Source: Robertmurraya massiliosenegalensis JC6
GTDB lineage: Bacteria > Bacillota > Bacilli > Bacillales > Cytobacillaceae
Length of the DNA: 64,000 nt
Direction of reading: 5' to 3'
Assembly: GCF_000311725.1 (NCBI RefSeq)
Contig: NZ_HE978516.1
Location: forward strand, 288,671-352,670
Shown: one piece after another, positions 33,354 to 42,149 of the stretch
Layout: each line of letters begins with the position of its first letter
Numbering within the stretch: position 1 is the first letter of the stretch
The notes under the pieces: generated by a model
Told to the model about the DNA's origin: nothing
Seen by the model: the letters and a program-made list of their open reading frames with translations, nothing else
Databases searched by the model: none
Translations under genes and position numbers: made by a program

Positions 33354-33467
33354 TTAGTCTGCTAATGTTCGCGGCAATTTAATCAAATCGGCTTTCCCCT
33401 CAAAACCTACTCCAGGGACATCAGGTAAACTCGGTACTGCCATTTCTCTTATCTCAACAATTTCCAT
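33354..33467 (-). pseudogene. mandelate racemase/enolase-superfamily enzyme, internal deletion
   Basis: 37 codons with a good ribosome site (GGGAGAG) before ATG at 33467. The first residues, MEIVEIREMAV, look like the N-terminus of a mandelate racemase/muconate lactonizing enzyme; the rest, LPDVPGVGFEGKADLIKL, looks like its C-terminal capping end (normally PD.PGLG). The whole catalytic barrel, about 330 codons, is absent. It sits after a carboxylate permease and a tartrate-type dehydrogenase, which fits a former sugar-acid or hydroxy-acid dehydratase. This split assignment is inference from motif resemblance. Confidence 0.45.
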
Positions 33468-33492
33468 TTATTTCTCTCCCTAGAACTTTATT

Positions 33493-34956
33493 TTATAAGA
33501 GGCCTAGCCATTGCCACCAGGTTAACGCCACGATAACTGTCACTGCTGTCATAATGACCGTCATATAGAATCCTGGTAATAAAAAGGTTTGTTGCTTAAT
33601 TTGTCCTGTACTGTGGACAAGTACATTTGGCATTGCTTCTACAACTAAAATATAGCCATGCAAACATGCAAGTGCCGCACTAAAGACAATCACTAGTGGA
33701 TCTGTCCCCGCTTGATTTGCTAAACCAATATAAATCGGAACGAGTGCAACGACAGCTGTTGACACATTGGACATAGCCAAATGAAAAATTTGCGTAATAC
33801 AAAGGATAAAAATCACCGCAATGATAGGATTAGCCATCAACGAAATAATCCAGCCCGCACTTAAGCTTTCCCCAAGTAATAAAGTCGCTCCTGATTCATT
33901 TAAGGCATAGCCAATCGATAAGGTTGCTCCTAACATTAACACTGTATCAAAGTTAATCTTTACAACATTACTCCAAGAGGCACAGCCTATTGCCGGCAAT
34001 GCCATCAGAGCAACTCCAATCAGTGCTGGAATGCTTGGATGAAGTCCATGCAAAGGCTCCGTCATCCATAATCCAACAATAAAAACGAGGATGATGAGGC
34101 ATCTTTTTTCTCTGCTATCCATCTTGCCAAAATCTTTTGCCCTTTCCTTCATTTGTTTCTGTACTTCTGGGAAATCAGCTTCCTCTTTCTTTAAAGGGAA
34201 AAGCTTCATAAGTAAAATCCAAACAGCAGGAATTAAGATTAACCAAATTGGCAATGCATAAAGGAACCATTGAAAATAAGTAATCGTAATCCCTGTAAAT
34301 TCATTGAGTAGCTCAACTGCGAGAATATTTCCGATTGCCGCAGTCATCACAGCCGTTCCACTCACGGTGCTGCCAAAAGCGACTCCAAGCATAATCATTT
34401 TCCGTAAATCACTTTCTGGCTTTGCCTTAATCATATCAAGAACATTTACAACAATCGGTAAGATCAATGCGGTCCGAACAGCAACGGCAGGGATAAAAAA
34501 AGCTTGAATTTGCGGGATTACGAGAATACTAGCTAATAAACCTTTCGCATTCCCGCCCCATCTTGCCAAAACAAAATACGTGATCCTTTTCGCTAACGGT
34601 GTTTCATTAACAGCCCTAGCTAACATCATTCCAGCGATGATTAAAAAAACAGCCGGTGAAGCAAAACCACTATATACGACATCGGTTGGAACAACATTGA
34701 AAATGAGCATAAAAATAATCGTCAATATCGAAGTTAACCCTAATGGAATGGGTTCCAGTGCCCATAATACAATGGCGCTAGAAACAATACCGATCATTAA
34801 TCTTGCTGACTGATGAAAGCTTTCAGGTAAGCCGACATACATGCCAACAAATAGTAATATGGCGAGTAGAAAACCCATTGCTTTTTTCGAAAATAAGAAA
34901 CGTACGATTCCCTTTTCCCTTGCTGTTTCATTTATGTGAACCTTTGGAACTCCCAA
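33493..34956 (-). CDS. SLC13/DASS family carboxylate permease
   Basis: 487 residues with about 12 membrane segments. Family marks include LEPIPLGLTSIL near residue 68, a first-half motif in GSTVSGTAVMTAAIGNI near 195 and a second-half motif in FHLAMSNVSTAVVALVP near 385 with the SNVST sequence of sodium- or proton-coupled dicarboxylate transporters. Start is TTG, six bases after GAAGGTG. It lies 40 bases after a tartrate/isopropylmalate-type dehydrogenase and probably imports that enzyme's substrate. Confidence 0.88.
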   Translation of the reverse strand: MGVPKVHINETAREKGIVRFLFSKKAMGFLLAILLFVGMYVGLPESFHQSARLMIGIVSSAIVLWALEPIPLGLTSILTIIFMLIFNVVPTDVVYSGFASPAVFLIIAGMMLARAVNETPLAKRITYFVLARWGGNAKGLLASILVIPQIQAFFIPAVAVRTALILPIVVNVLDMIKAKPESDLRKMIMLGVAFGSTVSGTAVMTAAIGNILAVELLNEFTGITITYFQWFLYALPIWLILIPAVWILLMKLFPLKKEEADFPEVQKQMKERAKDFGKMDSREKRCLIILVFIVGLWMTEPLHGLHPSIPALIGVALMALPAIGCASWSNVVKINFDTVLMLGATLSIGYALNESGATLLLGESLSAGWIISLMANPIIAVIFILCITQIFHLAMSNVSTAVVALVPIYIGLANQAGTDPLVIVFSAALACLHGYILVVEAMPNVLVHSTGQIKQQTFLLPGFYMTVIMTAVTVIVALTWWQWLGLL

Positions 34957-34996
34957 CTAAGTCACCTTCTCATTTTGATGAGATGCCGTCCTACCC

Positions 34997-36055
34997 TTAA
35001 AGCATCTTAATTCTTTTTAAAATTTCATTCGATACTTCCTTCGTCGTTGGTGTTCCACCAATATCAGGTGTTTTATATCCATCCGCTACAACTTCTTCAA
35101 TTATGTTAAGTAGTTTTGTTGCTAGCTCTTGTTCCCCGAAATGATCCAACATCATTTTTCCGGTCCAGATTTGTCCAATTGGGTTTGCGATTCCTTTACC
35201 AAAAATATCAGGCGCAGAGCCATGCACTGGTTCAAACATCGAAGGATATTTACCATTCAAATTAATGTTGGCTGCTGGTGCAATGCCGATGCTTCCCATA
35301 ACAGCCGCTCCTAAATCGGTTAAAATATCGCCAAATAGATTACTAGCCACCACTACATCAAATGTTTGAGGTCTTGTCACAAAAAAGGCGGAAAGAGCGT
35401 CAATATGAATCGATTGTGTTTCTACTTCCGGATAGCGTTCTGCCATCGATTTGAATACTTCATCCCAAAATGGCATCGAATGAAAAATACCATTCGACTT
35501 CGTTGCACTCGTAAGATGTCTTTTCCTCTGCATCGCATATTGGAATGCATAATCCATCACTCTTTCCGTCCCTTTGCGGGTAAAAATTGCATTTTGAATG
35601 GCCATTTCATCTTCACCTTTATGAATCCTACCACCAATTTCACTATACTCACCTTCACTATTTTCCCGAACGACAATAAAATCAAACTCACTTGGTTCCG
35701 CTAATGGTGAGGTTACCCCTTGAATAAATTTAGCTGGCCGAATATTAATAACCTGCTCAAATTCACGACGAATCGGAAGCAATAATCCCCATAGAGATAC
35801 GTGATCAGCAACTAGTTTTGGATTCCCTACTGCGCCTAAAAAGATCGCATCATGGTTCCCCAGTTTTTCTAACCCATCATCATCCATCATTTTTCCATGC
35901 TCTATGTAATACTCACAGCTATATGGATACCATTCATATTTGAATTTAAGACCCCCGTGTACTTCTGCAATAGCTGTCAACACCTCTACAGCCTCAGGCA
36001 TGATCTCCTTCCCAACACCATCTCCTGGAACAACTGCTAAATTGATTGTTTTCAT
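34997..36055 (-). CDS. isocitrate/isopropylmalate dehydrogenase family, tartrate dehydrogenase-like
   Basis: NAD-dependent beta-decarboxylating dehydrogenase of 352 residues. It has VPGDGVGKEIMPEAV at the N-terminus, IRREFEQVINIRPAKF near residue 105 (substrate-binding Arg residues), VVRENSEGEYSEIGG near 130 and NLFGDILTDLGAAVMGSIGI with EPVHGSAPDIFGKGIANP near 270 for metal and NAD binding. The pattern is closest to tartrate dehydrogenase/decarboxylase (TtuC/YeaU); isocitrate-like or malate-like substrates remain possible. Start was set at ATG 36055 because AAAGGAGGA precedes it. The neighbouring aconitase- and PrpF-type genes suggest it oxidises a hydroxy-di- or tricarboxylate. Confidence 0.85.
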   Translation of the reverse strand: MKTINLAVVPGDGVGKEIMPEAVEVLTAIAEVHGGLKFKYEWYPYSCEYYIEHGKMMDDDGLEKLGNHDAIFLGAVGNPKLVADHVSLWGLLLPIRREFEQVINIRPAKFIQGVTSPLAEPSEFDFIVVRENSEGEYSEIGGRIHKGEDEMAIQNAIFTRKGTERVMDYAFQYAMQRKRHLTSATKSNGIFHSMPFWDEVFKSMAERYPEVETQSIHIDALSAFFVTRPQTFDVVVASNLFGDILTDLGAAVMGSIGIAPAANINLNGKYPSMFEPVHGSAPDIFGKGIANPIGQIWTGKMMLDHFGEQELATKLLNIIEEVVADGYKTPDIGGTPTTKEVSNEILKRIKML

Positions 36056-36312
36056 TTTGCATCCTCCTTTAAAATAATCATGGACCAATTTTTTCTCAAG
36101 TCCATTCCTCAAATATTAAGAGGTGACTCATGTATATCCCTATCCCATTTAAATCATTCAATAATCTCTCAATACGACCTCAACTGCTAATTTCCCTTCA
36201 AAAATTTTAATCATTTCACAAAAAACGGTTTATCCTCCATTTCAATAGTTCCCTTATCGTGAAGAAAACACCAATTAATATCACAAATAGCATTTACCAT
36301 TCTAGCACTTTA

Positions 36313-36350
36313 TGCAAAAACGCTTGGATATGTATCCAAGCGTTTTTGCA
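36313..36350. terminator. perfect palindromic bidirectional terminator
   Basis: TGCAAAAACGCTTGGATA and its exact complement surround a two-base centre, an 18-bp stem with A5/T5 tracts. It lies 18 bases beyond the stop of a small ORF and downstream of the aconitase gene. Confidence 0.85.
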
Positions 36351-36367
36351 TTTATAGTGTAGTTTAA

Positions 36368-36478
36368 CTAAGATGTAGATACTTCAATATACATTATTGT
36401 TATTCCTTCAACATCGCATCTTATTTTGTAAAAGTTCAGAATCAATGAATGTGTTTCTTCGGTAAATTCCATTTCCAT
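36368..36478 (-). CDS. small ORF after the aconitase gene, unknown
   Basis: 36 codons from ATG at 36478 to TAG at 36368, with GAAGG three bases upstream. The translation EFTEETHSLILNFYKIRCD, then VEGITIMYIEVSTS looks protein-like, and the frame stays open about 20 codons further upstream (VFYDCDNSIFDRKLGKRR). It may be a small gene or the tail of a lost one. No family recognised. The remaining part of this gap to 36560 is AT-rich. Confidence 0.3.
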   Translation of the reverse strand: MEMEFTEETHSLILNFYKIRCDVEGITIMYIEVSTS

Positions 36479-36559
36479 TAACCTTCTTTTACCTAACTTT
36501 CTATCAAATATTGAATTATCACAGTCGTAAAAAACTTTTGACTTTTACTAATCGAATAT

Positions 36560-39280
36560 TTATGTTTTTATCTTCCCCAACTTCTGCATTAAAACGGTTT
36601 GTAAAACTCCACCGTTTCGATAATATTCAATTTCTGCTTCACTATCAAAACGAACAATTACCTCGAATTTAAAGCTACTATTATCTTCTGTTATAGCTGT
36701 TACCTCAACAAGTTGATTTGGTTTCACATTATTATGAAGGGCAATATGGAATTGTTCTTTTCCTGTTAACCCTAATATATCAGCATTTTCACCATTTTTA
36801 AACTGCAATGGAAGCACACCCATTAATGCTAGATTACTACGATGAATGCGCTCGAAGCCTTCTGTCATCACTGCCTTAACGCCTAGCAAATGAGTTGCTT
36901 TGGCAGCCCAGTCACGGGATGAGCCCATTCCATAATCTCCACCAGCAATTACGACTAAACCTATTCCATCTTCTTTATATTTCATGGCTGCATCATAGAT
37001 GGTCATCTCTTTACCAGTAGGAAAATACACAGTCCAATTCCCTTCTTTATCCGCAGTTAATTGATTCCGTAATCGGATATTTGAGAATCCTCCTCTGATC
37101 ATCACATGGTGATTTCCTCTTCTTGCTCCATAGGAACTTAACTCCTGAGAATTCACTCCCTTTTCCTTTAAATATTGACCAGCTACACTATTTATTGGAA
37201 TCACACCACCTGCAGGAGAAATATGATCCGTTGTAATAGAATCACCTAGCTTTACTAAAGATCGCAAATGACTTAGTGGTTGTATCTCTTTAGGCTCCAA
37301 TGACATGTTTTCAAAGAAAGGGGGATTTTGTAAATAGGTGGAATGCTCACTCCATTCATACAGTAATCCGTTCACTGTCTTTAATTCATTCCAGTTTGTA
37401 TTACTATGAAAAAGAAGCTCATTTTGTTGCTTAAATAACGAGGGAGTAACTACATGACGAATGACTGCTCTTATTTCCTCATCTGTTGGCCAAATATCGT
37501 TTAAGTACACATCCCGACCGTTACGATCTTTTCCAAGTGGCTCTTCCTTCATATCTATTGTAATCTCTCCAGCTATTGCATAGGCAATCACTAAGGGGGG
37601 AGAAGCTAGATAATTCGCTTTTACTAAAGGATGGATTCTGCCTTCAAAATTCCGATTGCCCGACAGTACGCCTGAGACAATCAAATTATTTTCTTCAATC
37701 GCATGGGAAACTTCGATAGGTAAAGGCCCAGAATTTCCCACGCATGTTGTACAGCCATAGCCAACTAAATAGAAGCCTAGCTTCTCTAAATATGGGAGTA
37801 ATTCACTATCCTTCAAGTACTTCGTGACAACCTGAGAACCTGGGGCTAAGCTCGTTTTCACGTACGAAGGAACTTTCAATCCCAGCTCAACTGCTTTTTT
37901 TGCTAATAATCCTGCTCCAATCATAACCGTGGGATTGGATGTATTAGTACAGCTTGTGATGGCAGCTATAACGATGGATCCTGTTTTAAGAGTCGATGTT
38001 TTTCCATTCGGATGGGAGATTTCCACTTCCTTATTCATTTCATGACTACTTAATCCATATCCATGATGGCCTGCTTCATTTGTTATCGCATGTATGAAAT
38101 TACTTTTCACCTTGGATAATTGAATCAAATCCTGTGGTCGTTTAGGGCCAGCTAAACTCGTTTCAACCTGAGATAAATCGACTTCTATCATCTCCGTATA
38201 ATGAGCATCCTCATTTTCACTAGAATAAAAGAGTCCGTTTCTTTTGCTGTATTCCTCAACTAATTGAACATGCTCTTCACTACGACCCGATAATCGAAGA
38301 TAGCTTATGGTCTCCTCATCAATTGGAAAAAGGGTGATCGTCGCCCCGTTCTCTGGAGACATATTCGAAACGGTTGCTCGATCAGCTAATGAAAGATTTT
38401 TAACCCCCTCACCCATAAACTCTACAAACTTTCCCACCACTTTTTTCTTTCGAAGTAAATTCGTCATATAAAGTGCTAAATCGGTACTTGTTGTTCCAAC
38501 TGAAAGCTCTCCTTTTAATCGGACACCAATCACTTCAGGAATAGGTAAATAAGATGGTTGCCCCAGCATAGCAGCTTCAGCTTCAATTCCTCCAACACCC
38601 CAACCGACAACACCAAGCCCATTGATCATGGGAGTGTGTGAATCTGTCCCAAAGACCGTATCCGGATATGCCACGTATTGCCCATCTTCACCTTGAACTT
38701 CATGAACGACAGACGCTAAATTTTCCAAATTCACTTGATGGATGATTCCTGTTGATGGGGGCACTGCTCGAAAACGTTTAAACGCACCTGTTGCCCATTT
38801 AAAAAAGCGATAGCGCTCTATGTTTGTCTGGAAGCCTTGATTTACATTATATGATAACGCTTCTTTAGAACCGAACTTTTCCACCTGTTCTGCGTGATCG
38901 ATAACTAAATCTACTGGAATCTCTGGATTTATTTCTTCTGGATTCCCCCCCATTTCTACCATCGCCGTTCGTAATGATGCTAAATCAACGACTACCGGTA
39001 CCCCAGTAAAATCCTGCAACACCGTTCTGGATGGTTTAAAAGGAATTTCAATCGTTTCATCGATATCTTTTGTACCCCATTTGGCTAGATTTTCAATATG
39101 TTTTCGCTCAATATACTTACCATCAAACTGCCTCACCATTGATTCCATTAGTACTTTTATAGAAAATGGCCATTTAGATACCTCGCCAAGACCTGCTTCT
39201 TCAAGAGCCTTTAACCGATAAAATCGGTACATTTTATCATTGAGTTTAAAGGTAGATTCCGTATGAAAGCTTGATTCCAC
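36560..39280 (-). CDS. acnD: aconitase-family hydratase (AcnA/AcnD-type)
   Basis: Iron-sulfur hydro-lyase of about 906 residues. The three cluster ligands are in [12 protein letters not shown] (near 443) and [12 protein letters not shown] (near 508-511). [14 protein letters not shown] near 205 and [19 protein letters not shown] near 780 are substrate-binding segments. The start is GTG at 39280: a GGAGGGG site lies six bases before it, and it follows the prpF stop by one base. General similarity is to the AcnA/CitB family, but coupling to prpF is the hallmark of AcnD, which with PrpF replaces PrpD in 2-methylcitrate dehydration. Substrate could also be trans-aconitate-derived. Confidence 0.85.
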   Translation of the reverse strand: MESSFHTESTFKLNDKMYRFYRLKALEEAGLGEVSKWPFSIKVLMESMVRQFDGKYIERKHIENLAKWGTKDIDETIEIPFKPSRTVLQDFTGVPVVVDLASLRTAMVEMGGNPEEINPEIPVDLVIDHAEQVEKFGSKEALSYNVNQGFQTNIERYRFFKWATGAFKRFRAVPPSTGIIHQVNLENLASVVHEVQGEDGQYVAYPDTVFGTDSHTPMINGLGVVGWGVGGIEAEAAMLGQPSYLPIPEVIGVRLKGELSVGTTSTDLALYMTNLLRKKKVVGKFVEFMGEGVKNLSLADRATVSNMSPENGATITLFPIDEETISYLRLSGRSEEHVQLVEEYSKRNGLFYSSENEDAHYTEMIEVDLSQVETSLAGPKRPQDLIQLSKVKSNFIHAITNEAGHHGYGLSSHEMNKEVEISHPNGKTSTLKTGSIVIAAITSCTNTSNPTVMIGAGLLAKKAVELGLKVPSYVKTSLAPGSQVVTKYLKDSELLPYLEKLGFYLVGYGCTTCVGNSGPLPIEVSHAIEENNLIVSGVLSGNRNFEGRIHPLVKANYLASPPLVIAYAIAGEITIDMKEEPLGKDRNGRDVYLNDIWPTDEEIRAVIRHVVTPSLFKQQNELLFHSNTNWNELKTVNGLLYEWSEHSTYLQNPPFFENMSLEPKEIQPLSHLRSLVKLGDSITTDHISPAGGVIPINSVAGQYLKEKGVNSQELSSYGARRGNHHVMIRGGFSNIRLRNQLTADKEGNWTVYFPTGKEMTIYDAAMKYKEDGIGLVVIAGGDYGMGSSRDWAAKATHLLGVKAVMTEGFERIHRSNLALMGVLPLQFKNGENADILGLTGKEQFHIALHNNVKPNQLVEVTAITEDNSSFKFEVIVRFDSEAEIEYYRNGGVLQTVLMQKLGKIKT

Positions 39281-39281
39281 A

Positions 39282-40426
39282 TTACTCCCCTCCTTTAAAA
39301 GTCGGCACATACAAGTCACCTTTGATAATCCTTCTAGCTGTTCTTTCTAGTCCAACATATTGAACTTCTTCACCATCCTCTGATAATGCCACCTGAACCT
39401 CTACTATTCCTTCTGGATGGCCGATTCGTATCGTGTTCTTTTCTCGACTGACAGTGGAGTTAACATTCGGAACTGTGTCAGATATTTTTACAGCCGCTGC
39501 TAAGTTATATAGACCACTTCCTGCAAACGTACGATGAAATTTTCCCATTGAAAGCATTTTAGCGACGACATCCACCTCGTATTTTTTAATTTGTTTTCCT
39601 ATAGAGGTTTTATAGTCCTGTGGTTCGGAGACAAGGGCAATTTTCGGTATGGCTTGTGTACTTTTCGCCTCTTCTATGGAGCCGACCATTCCTGCTGCAA
39701 CTGCCCCGTGGCAACGAATTTCCTCTAACTCTTCTAATAGCTCCTTCCGCTCCGTTAGTTCTTCATTCAATTCTGTTCCTAATAGTCCTAAATCTTTACT
39801 AGACACATAGATTAGTGGATTAACGACATCAATAAAGGTCGATTCATACGCATTTTGTTTTGTTTCTATGACAATACGGCGTCCAATTGGAAGAGTTTTC
39901 CCCGTCTTTCCTCCTCCTGGATTCATAATCCTCACCTTGTATTTTGCCCCCGCTCGTACAAGTCCAGGCATTGCATAATTTCCTGATACCCTTGCTTTTC
40001 TTTTTTGATTGGTACTGTAATGTTTAAAATTCGATTAATATTCGTGTTGTAAATGGTCACTTTTACCTCCACTTTATCTTCTGGAATCTCCACATACCCT
40101 TCATCGACAGCAAATGCCCCTGCTGCTGCCATTAAATTGCCACAGGTCCCTTTTCCATCTACAATTTCCTTCCCTATTCCAATTTGATAAAAAGTATAAT
40201 TAACATCTACCCCTTCAATATCTGAAGCTCCAATCACCACTACTTTACTCGTATGTGAAGTACCACTTCCCAGACCATCCACTTGAGATGGGTTATAAGC
40301 ATCTATCCCATTTAAAAAAATATGACTTTGCTCTCTAAATGAGCTAGGTAAATCCCGTTCATGAAAAAAGAGTCCTCTACTTGTACCACCACGGTAAACA
40401 GCACACGGAATTGTATATTGTGACAT
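39282..40426 (-). pseudogene. prpF: PrpF-family isomerase, frameshifted
   Basis: PrpF isomerises trans- and cis-2-methylaconitate; relatives act on 4-oxalomesaconate, methylitaconate or aconitate. The gene is split: codons 1-160 (PCAVYRGGTSRGLFFHERD, GTSHTSKVVVIG, GKGTCGNLMAAAGAF) lie in one frame and the rest (SGNYAMPGLVRAGAKY, NPGGGKTGKTLPIG, EEIRCHGAVAAGMVG) in the frame one base back. The join falls around 39975-40010, at or near an AAAAAAGAAAAG tract, and adding one A would restore a protein of about 381 residues. Start ATG at 40426 has AAGGAGGT upstream. No canonical slippery heptamer is in phase, so pseudogene or sequence error is more likely than programmed frameshifting. Confidence 0.8.
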
Positions 40427-40543
40427 AGAAAAAACCTCCTTGAGCAACTTTACTTTTATCGTAAATGAGTTCCAGATATAAGAAAAATAGTAAAAATGGA
40501 TACTTATCCATAATAAAAAGTTATGTTACGCAGATTTCGCATT

Positions 40544-40565
40544 AAAAAAGAGGCTGAGACATAAG
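40544..40565 (+). repeat. GAGGCTGAGACA-type end motif, left copy
   Basis: AAAAAAGAGGCTGAGACATA resembles the AGAGGCTGGGACA motif often repeated between genes of Firmicutes. An inverted copy lies at 41121-41139 (TTTTTGACCCAGCCTCTTA), so the two bracket about 595 bp that contains a hairpin, an IS remnant and short palindromes. The right copy contains the stop codon of the LysR gene. Confidence 0.5.
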
Positions 40566-40609
40566 AAAGGTGAATTTGAAGGTATTCAAATTCACCTTTC
40601 TTTATTTTT
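40565..40609 (+). terminator. strong hairpin with T-rich tail
   Basis: GAAAGGTGAATTTGAA and TTCAAATTCACCTTTC form a perfect 16-bp stem with a GGTA loop, followed by TTTATTTTT. It starts directly after the left GAGGCTGAGACA motif. No plus-strand gene reads into it, so it probably belongs to the repeat element. Confidence 0.65.
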
Positions 40610-40610
40610 G

Positions 40611-40800
40611 TATGAACCAAGCTACCGCACAATCAACCGATTTCATGCTCAACCAGAAGTGAAAGGTTTAATTCGTCCATGTTTTTTTCGTCCAAATTCG
40701 CTGCCAAGCCAACCACCTCATACGGATACTGTCTTTAATAGGGCCTTCATTTTATGCCCCGAAAAGTGAGACTGAGTGGTGGATAGGCAGAACTGAGGTT
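40611..40800 (+). pseudogene. IS1182-type transposase remnant
   Basis: A plus-strand frame reads EPSYRTINRFHAQPEVKGLI, matching the conserved start of IS1182-family transposases (SYRTINRFR.P....L). After CFF the match continues in the next frame (FVQIRCQA), then dissolves. Only about 60 decayed codons remain and no terminal inverted repeats of an IS are evident. Confidence 0.5.
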
Positions 40801-40852
40801 AATCTAAATTTCTACTAATAAGATCCTATTTGCTCCAACCACCTCTCACCCT

Positions 40853-41038
40853 TAAGCGGAATTTTTCCTGTTATCTCCTCGATGGAGTCCGTTTTAGGGG
40901 AAATAACGGAAGATTTTCCGCTTATGGAGGGCAAAATCGTTTATTTTGGCATTTTTTGAGGGAATAGCAGGAATTTTTCCTGTTATGTCGGCTCATTTTC
41001 ATGATGCTTGCTCATTAACGGGAATTTTTCCTGTTATT
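40853..41038. repeat. four spaced short palindromes, GGAATTTTTCC type
   Basis: AAGCGGAATTTTTCCTGTTAT (first 20 bases from 40854), AATAACGGAAGATTTTCCGC (40901, inverted sense), ATAGCAGGAATTTTTCCTGT (40964) and TTAACGGGAATTTTTCCTGT (41015) are related palindromes at steps of roughly 48-63 bp. CAGGAATTTTTCCTG is a perfect inverted repeat. They fill the gap before the LysR gene and look like a third hairpin family in this window. Confidence 0.7.
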
Positions 41039-41120
41039 TTTTCAACCCGATACGCCAACTGTTTATACGAACACTTTATCCTCAAGTCAATGAAATTTAT
41101 ACACTCCAAACCAGACCGAC

Positions 41121-41139
41121 TTTTTGACCCAGCCTCTTA
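41121..41139 (-). repeat. GAGGCTGGG-type end motif, right inverted copy
   Basis: Read leftwards this is TAAGAGGCTGGGTCAAAAA, the inverted partner of 40544-40565. The TAA is used as the stop codon of the LysR gene, showing that the element abuts or has invaded the gene end. Confidence 0.5.
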
Positions 41140-42000
41140 CCTATACTCCTCTTTCACAAATTCAACAAAAGCTTTTACAGCAGTAGTCTTCAAAGATTGT
41201 GGATGGTAGTACATCCACGTTTTTCGAACCATTGGAGATCCATCCTCAGCTGTGAGAACCTCTTTATGTAAACCTTTTGCTTCCTCTATCATCATACTCG
41301 GCAAAATACCATAACCGAGACCACTCACCACCATTTCTTTACAAGTATCCACTTGGTTTACTGTCATAAATCGGTTTGGAGGCTCTTTATAATTTACTCT
41401 CCACCATTGATCTACTTGCTCTTTCAATAATACGTCCGTTTCATAGTCAATTCTCGGCATTTCTGGTAGCTTAGACAAATCCATTTTCTCCTTGGAGACT
41501 ACAAATATTTCCTCTTCAAAGAGAAGCTCTTTTTCTCCTATAAAACCATAGTCTCCTCGTATAAATGCAATATGAACAGCCTGATTATATAGAGCCTGAT
41601 ACATATCTTTACTCCAGCCTGTTTCAATCTCATACTCGATTTCAGGGTACCTCGTTCTAAACTTCTCAAGCAATGATGGTAATTGATATTTCGTAAAAAA
41701 GTTAGATACACCTAGCCGTAATGTACCAGCTACTTGGTTTTTCATATGTTGTACAGCTTCTTTTGTTTGCTGATATTTATGGAGCATTTCGATTGCATAC
41801 TTTGCTAAGTATTCTCCTTCTGGAGTAAATTGCACTCCTCTTCGACCTCTATTCACAATTTTTACTTGAAACTCATTTTCAATATGATGGAGTCGATTCG
41901 TGAGAGCAGGTTGTGAAATGAACAAACTTTCTGCCGTTTTTGTAATATTTCTCTTTTCGTAGAGATCCCGTAAAATAATCCAATCTCGATTTTCCATCAT
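41137..42000 (-). CDS. LysR-family regulator, CitR/tricarboxylate-type
   Basis: 287 residues with the LysR helix-turn-helix at the N-terminus (LRDLYEKRNITKTAESLFIS, then ALTNRLHHIENEF) and an effector-binding domain (LRLGVSNFFTKYQLPSLLEKF, VNQVDTCKEMVVSGLGYGIL). It is divergent from the RraA-like gene with 149 bp between, and lies inside the carboxylate island, so it probably controls one or both sides. Start is at a double ATG after GGGGAGTAGG. The stop codon lies in a repeat end motif, so the C-terminus may have been altered by insertion. Confidence 0.85.
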   Translation of the reverse strand: MMENRDWIILRDLYEKRNITKTAESLFISQPALTNRLHHIENEFQVKIVNRGRRGVQFTPEGEYLAKYAIEMLHKYQQTKEAVQHMKNQVAGTLRLGVSNFFTKYQLPSLLEKFRTRYPEIEYEIETGWSKDMYQALYNQAVHIAFIRGDYGFIGEKELLFEEEIFVVSKEKMDLSKLPEMPRIDYETDVLLKEQVDQWWRVNYKEPPNRFMTVNQVDTCKEMVVSGLGYGILPSMMIEEAKGLHKEVLTAEDGSPMVRKTWMYYHPQSLKTTAVKAFVEFVKEEYR

Positions 42001-42149
42001 CCTACTCCCCTGCTATAACTTTTACCTATCTTTGACGATAATATTTTTCTATTTTTCATTGGTGTGAAAAAATACTACATTAGAATTATCCTATTTGCTA
42101 AACCGTCTTCCCCTAGCCATACGTTAAATTCACTCTGGAGGGATACAAA

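Noticed and set aside
39281-39319. acnD start at the first ATG of the open frame (39319)
   Set aside because: It lies within prpF with no ribosome site, whereas GTG 39280 has GGAGGGG at good spacing and directly follows the prpF stop.
39970-40015. Programmed -1 ribosomal frameshift in prpF
   Set aside because: No X-XXY-YYZ slippery heptamer is in the zero frame (the codons are ATC AAA AAA GAA), no stimulatory hairpin is evident, and the family has no known programmed shift.
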